Part shown: positions 62,199-64,000 of the stretch, one piece after another
Position numbering within the stretch: position 1 is the stretch's first letter
How the letters are laid out: each line of letters opens with the position of its first letter
Assembly (NCBI GenBank): GCA_019918135.1
Contig: WBZZ01002988.1
Coordinates: 180,001 to 244,000 of the forward strand
Origin: Paulinella micropora
Lineage: Eukaryota > Cercozoa > Imbricatea > Euglyphida > Paulinellidae
Length of the DNA stretch: 64,000 nucleotides
Direction: 5' to 3'
Translations under genes and position numbers: made by a program
Notes under the pieces: generated by a model
What the model was told of the DNA's origin: nothing
The model's database searches: none
The model's input: only the letters and a program-made list of their open reading frames with translations

Positions 62199-62414
62199 AT
62201 GGGAAGACATCCAACATATACTGCGGAGGAGGCAAGGGCAAAACACGCTGAACGTATGAGAGAGTATCAAAGAAGAAATAAAGAGAAATCACTTATGAGA
62301 GCAAAAGAATATTATCAAAAAAACAAGGCAGACATATTGAGAAAATCTAAAGAGAAAAGAGAAAAAACCAAGGCTGACCTTATTAGACTCCAGAATATCG
62401 TCGGGGGAAATTGA
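62199..62414 (+). CDS. Polinton 2 small basic helical protein
   Basis: 71 codons: MGRHPTYTAEEARAKHAERM, then REYQRRNKEKSLMRAKEYYQ and KNKADILRKSKEKREKTKAD. Highly basic helix of the same kind as the 61841-61475 frame but without the finger, and likewise placed just upstream of a polymerase gene. Looks like the corresponding gene of the second element. DNA binding inferred from composition. Confidence 0.5.
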   Translation: MGRHPTYTAEEARAKHAERMREYQRRNKEKSLMRAKEYYQKNKADILRKSKEKREKTKADLIRLQNIVGGN

Positions 62415-62530
62415 GACCTGAAAAAAAAAATTGAATTTCATATTAAAGATAAGATAATATTTTATATATATATATATTTTTTTTAATAAAATAAAAATAT
62501 TTTTTGGAAAAAATATATTCCAATCAATAT

Positions 62531-64000
62531 ATGGCGAACACCATCGACTATGGCGGACACACATGGAACTTGGACAAGTTGGCGGAAGCAAAAATAACAT
62601 ATCAGATAAGGCAAAACAAGTTATATGTTAAAAAGCCGAACGGAACTAGGTTTTATGACATAACAACGACAAGGGGAGCACTATCTGACCCTGAAAGGTT
62701 TTATTCTGAACCTGAGCGAAAACAAAGGGAACGAAAATATGTTGAGCCACAAGTAATAGAGTTCAATGGATATAAACTAATAAGAAAAGACACTGAACAC
62801 AAACTACCTGTGGGTCAATCTGTATACACAATTAAGTTAAGTAAATCAATGACGCAAAAAGTGAAAAAGTTTCCATTAGAGGGTATTATTGGTATGATAG
62901 GATCCATAATTGAAGACTTTAAAACACTTTACAAAGACAATGACTTAATACAAATACGTATTAGTGCTATTCCTTCAACTTGGAATGTTCAAAACCAAAA
63001 ATTAATAAAAGTAAAAGATTTCAATTTAGAAGATATACTGACTAGATTAGAATCTATACTGCAATCAAACGACGAAAACTATATGGACGAAGAAGGTGCA
63101 ACTATGGAATTGATTGATTTCAATTTTGTGGGTGTGAGAATACCTGAAGGAGGAGCAAGATTGAAAGCAATAACTGAAATAGACATGTATAAAAAGAAAG
63201 GTATAATAACAATAAGAAATGAAGACAACATATGTTTGGCAAGGGCAATAGTTGTAGCAAAAGCAAAGATAGAAAAGCATTCAAAGTATTCACAAATCAA
63301 GGACGGACGCAGAATTCAAGATGAACTAGCAAACAAACTGCACGAGGAGGCTGGTGTCATGAAAGATTTGTGTGGGCTTTCTGAACTTAGTGAGTTTGCT
63401 AAGCACATAGGCTACAACATTGTTATTGTGGAATTTCCAAACAAAATTATCTATAAGACTGAGATGAAGGACAAAAAGAACATATACATACTAAAAACCA
63501 TGAACCATTACGACACCATAACAAGTATGAAAGCATTCTTGTCAAAGCAAAAATTTTGCGAGAAATGTATGAAGGGATACGAACAAAATCACGCATGCGA
63601 ATTCAAATGTAAAATATGTCAAAACGAAGGATGTAAAGGATATGACAATATTCCAAAATGGAAAATGTGCAATGAGTGTAATAGAAAGTTTCCGAATGAT
63701 GAATGTTTCAATAATCATAAACAAAATAAGTTATGCGAAACAAAGAAAAAATGTATCACTTGTGCTAAGACTTACAAAGGAGAACATAAATGTGGACATG
63801 AAAAATGTAGGAACTGCAAAGAACTACAACCTCTATCACATCAATGTGAGTTAAAGAAAAAAAGTTATACATGAACCATCAACCAAATATGTATTCTTTG
63901 ATTTTGAAGCAAATCAAGAGACAGGAACACATATTATCAATCATTCTGAAAGTCAATATTTCGACGACAGCACACCAATCATTCATAAAAACATTGAACA
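62531..64000 (+). pseudogene. Polinton 2 protein-primed DNA polymerase B, N-terminal part
   Basis: Begins MANTIDYGGHTWNLDKLAEA (62531; an upstream Met at 62504 is less likely). It shares with Polinton 1 the N-terminal region (NLCLARAIVV-like NICLARAIVVAKAKIEKH, NIVIVEFPNKIIYKTE) and the cysteine-rich block (CEKCMKGYE, CKICQNEGC, CNECNRKF, CITCAKTY, CRNCKELQ), and it reaches the first exonuclease motif (FFDFEANQETGTH) near 63900. The catalytic part lies beyond the window. Fossil, about one break seen. Confidence 0.85.

Larger units (their letters stand above)
62199..64000 (+). mobile_element. Polinton/Maverick element 2 (fossil), left portion only
   Basis: A second Polinton running out of the window, shown by its small basic gene and the front of its polymerase. 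It is related to, but clearly diverged from, Polinton 1 and lies in the opposite direction. Its left end was not found; it begins somewhere in 61842-62198. Broken at least once in the visible part. Confidence 0.8.

Overview
The window is nuclear DNA of a eukaryote, most likely an invertebrate animal: it holds spliced genes, a tRNA-derived SINE, a non-LTR retrotransposon, a CACTA transposon, Ty3/gypsy-type LTR elements, Polintons and very long microsatellites. The species cannot be fixed from the sequence. Almost everything is mobile DNA inserted into, or lying beside, two host-like genes of unknown function.

Layout. 1-1634: a broken spliced gene (gene A). 2216-10077 (+) and 13901-16697 (-): two pieces of one young LTR element (copy 1), the second carrying a SINE in an (ATT)n tract. 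10078-12741 (+) and 16698-23116: two pieces of one CACTA transposon with 12-bp termini CACTACCAGGAC, CCC flanks, palindromic subterminal repeats, a transposase gene and a second divergent gene. 12745-13818 (+) and 23117-26528 (-): two pieces of a host-like multi-exon gene (gene H). One inversion of about 6.6 kb (10078-16697) explains why CACTA element and gene H are each split onto opposite strands. 26.5-31.2 kb: microsatellites, a three-copy tandem block, a second SINE and a 5'-truncated LINE.

31163 to about 61.85 kb is a Polinton/Maverick (Polinton 1): integrase, a fibre with a phage-type S74 chaperone tail, small membrane protein, packaging ATPase, basic core-like protein, adenain-type protease, minor and major capsid proteins, other virion-like proteins, an ExoX-tail-like protein and a protein-primed DNA polymerase B. 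A second LTR element of the same family (copy 2, 50429-61036) sits inside its polymerase gene. From about 62.2 kb a second, diverged Polinton (Polinton 2) runs rightward out of the window, so the two polymerase genes are head to head. All these virus-like elements are treated as broken fossils.

The most unusual observations are: (1) a pair of conserved intergenic modules, one starting at the stop codon and one ending 1-3 nt before the next start codon, found at three gene junctions of Polinton 1 on both strands, plus stem-loops after most of its other genes; (2) a four-exon gene with 47-50-nt introns inside Polinton 1; (3) the S74 fibre; (4) the CACTA element with its palindromic repeat clusters and the inversion; (5) tandem exon duplication in gene H. 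Order of events inferred: CACTA and LTR copy 1 entered the gene H locus, the SINE entered copy 1, an inversion rearranged the locus; separately LTR copy 2 entered Polinton 1.
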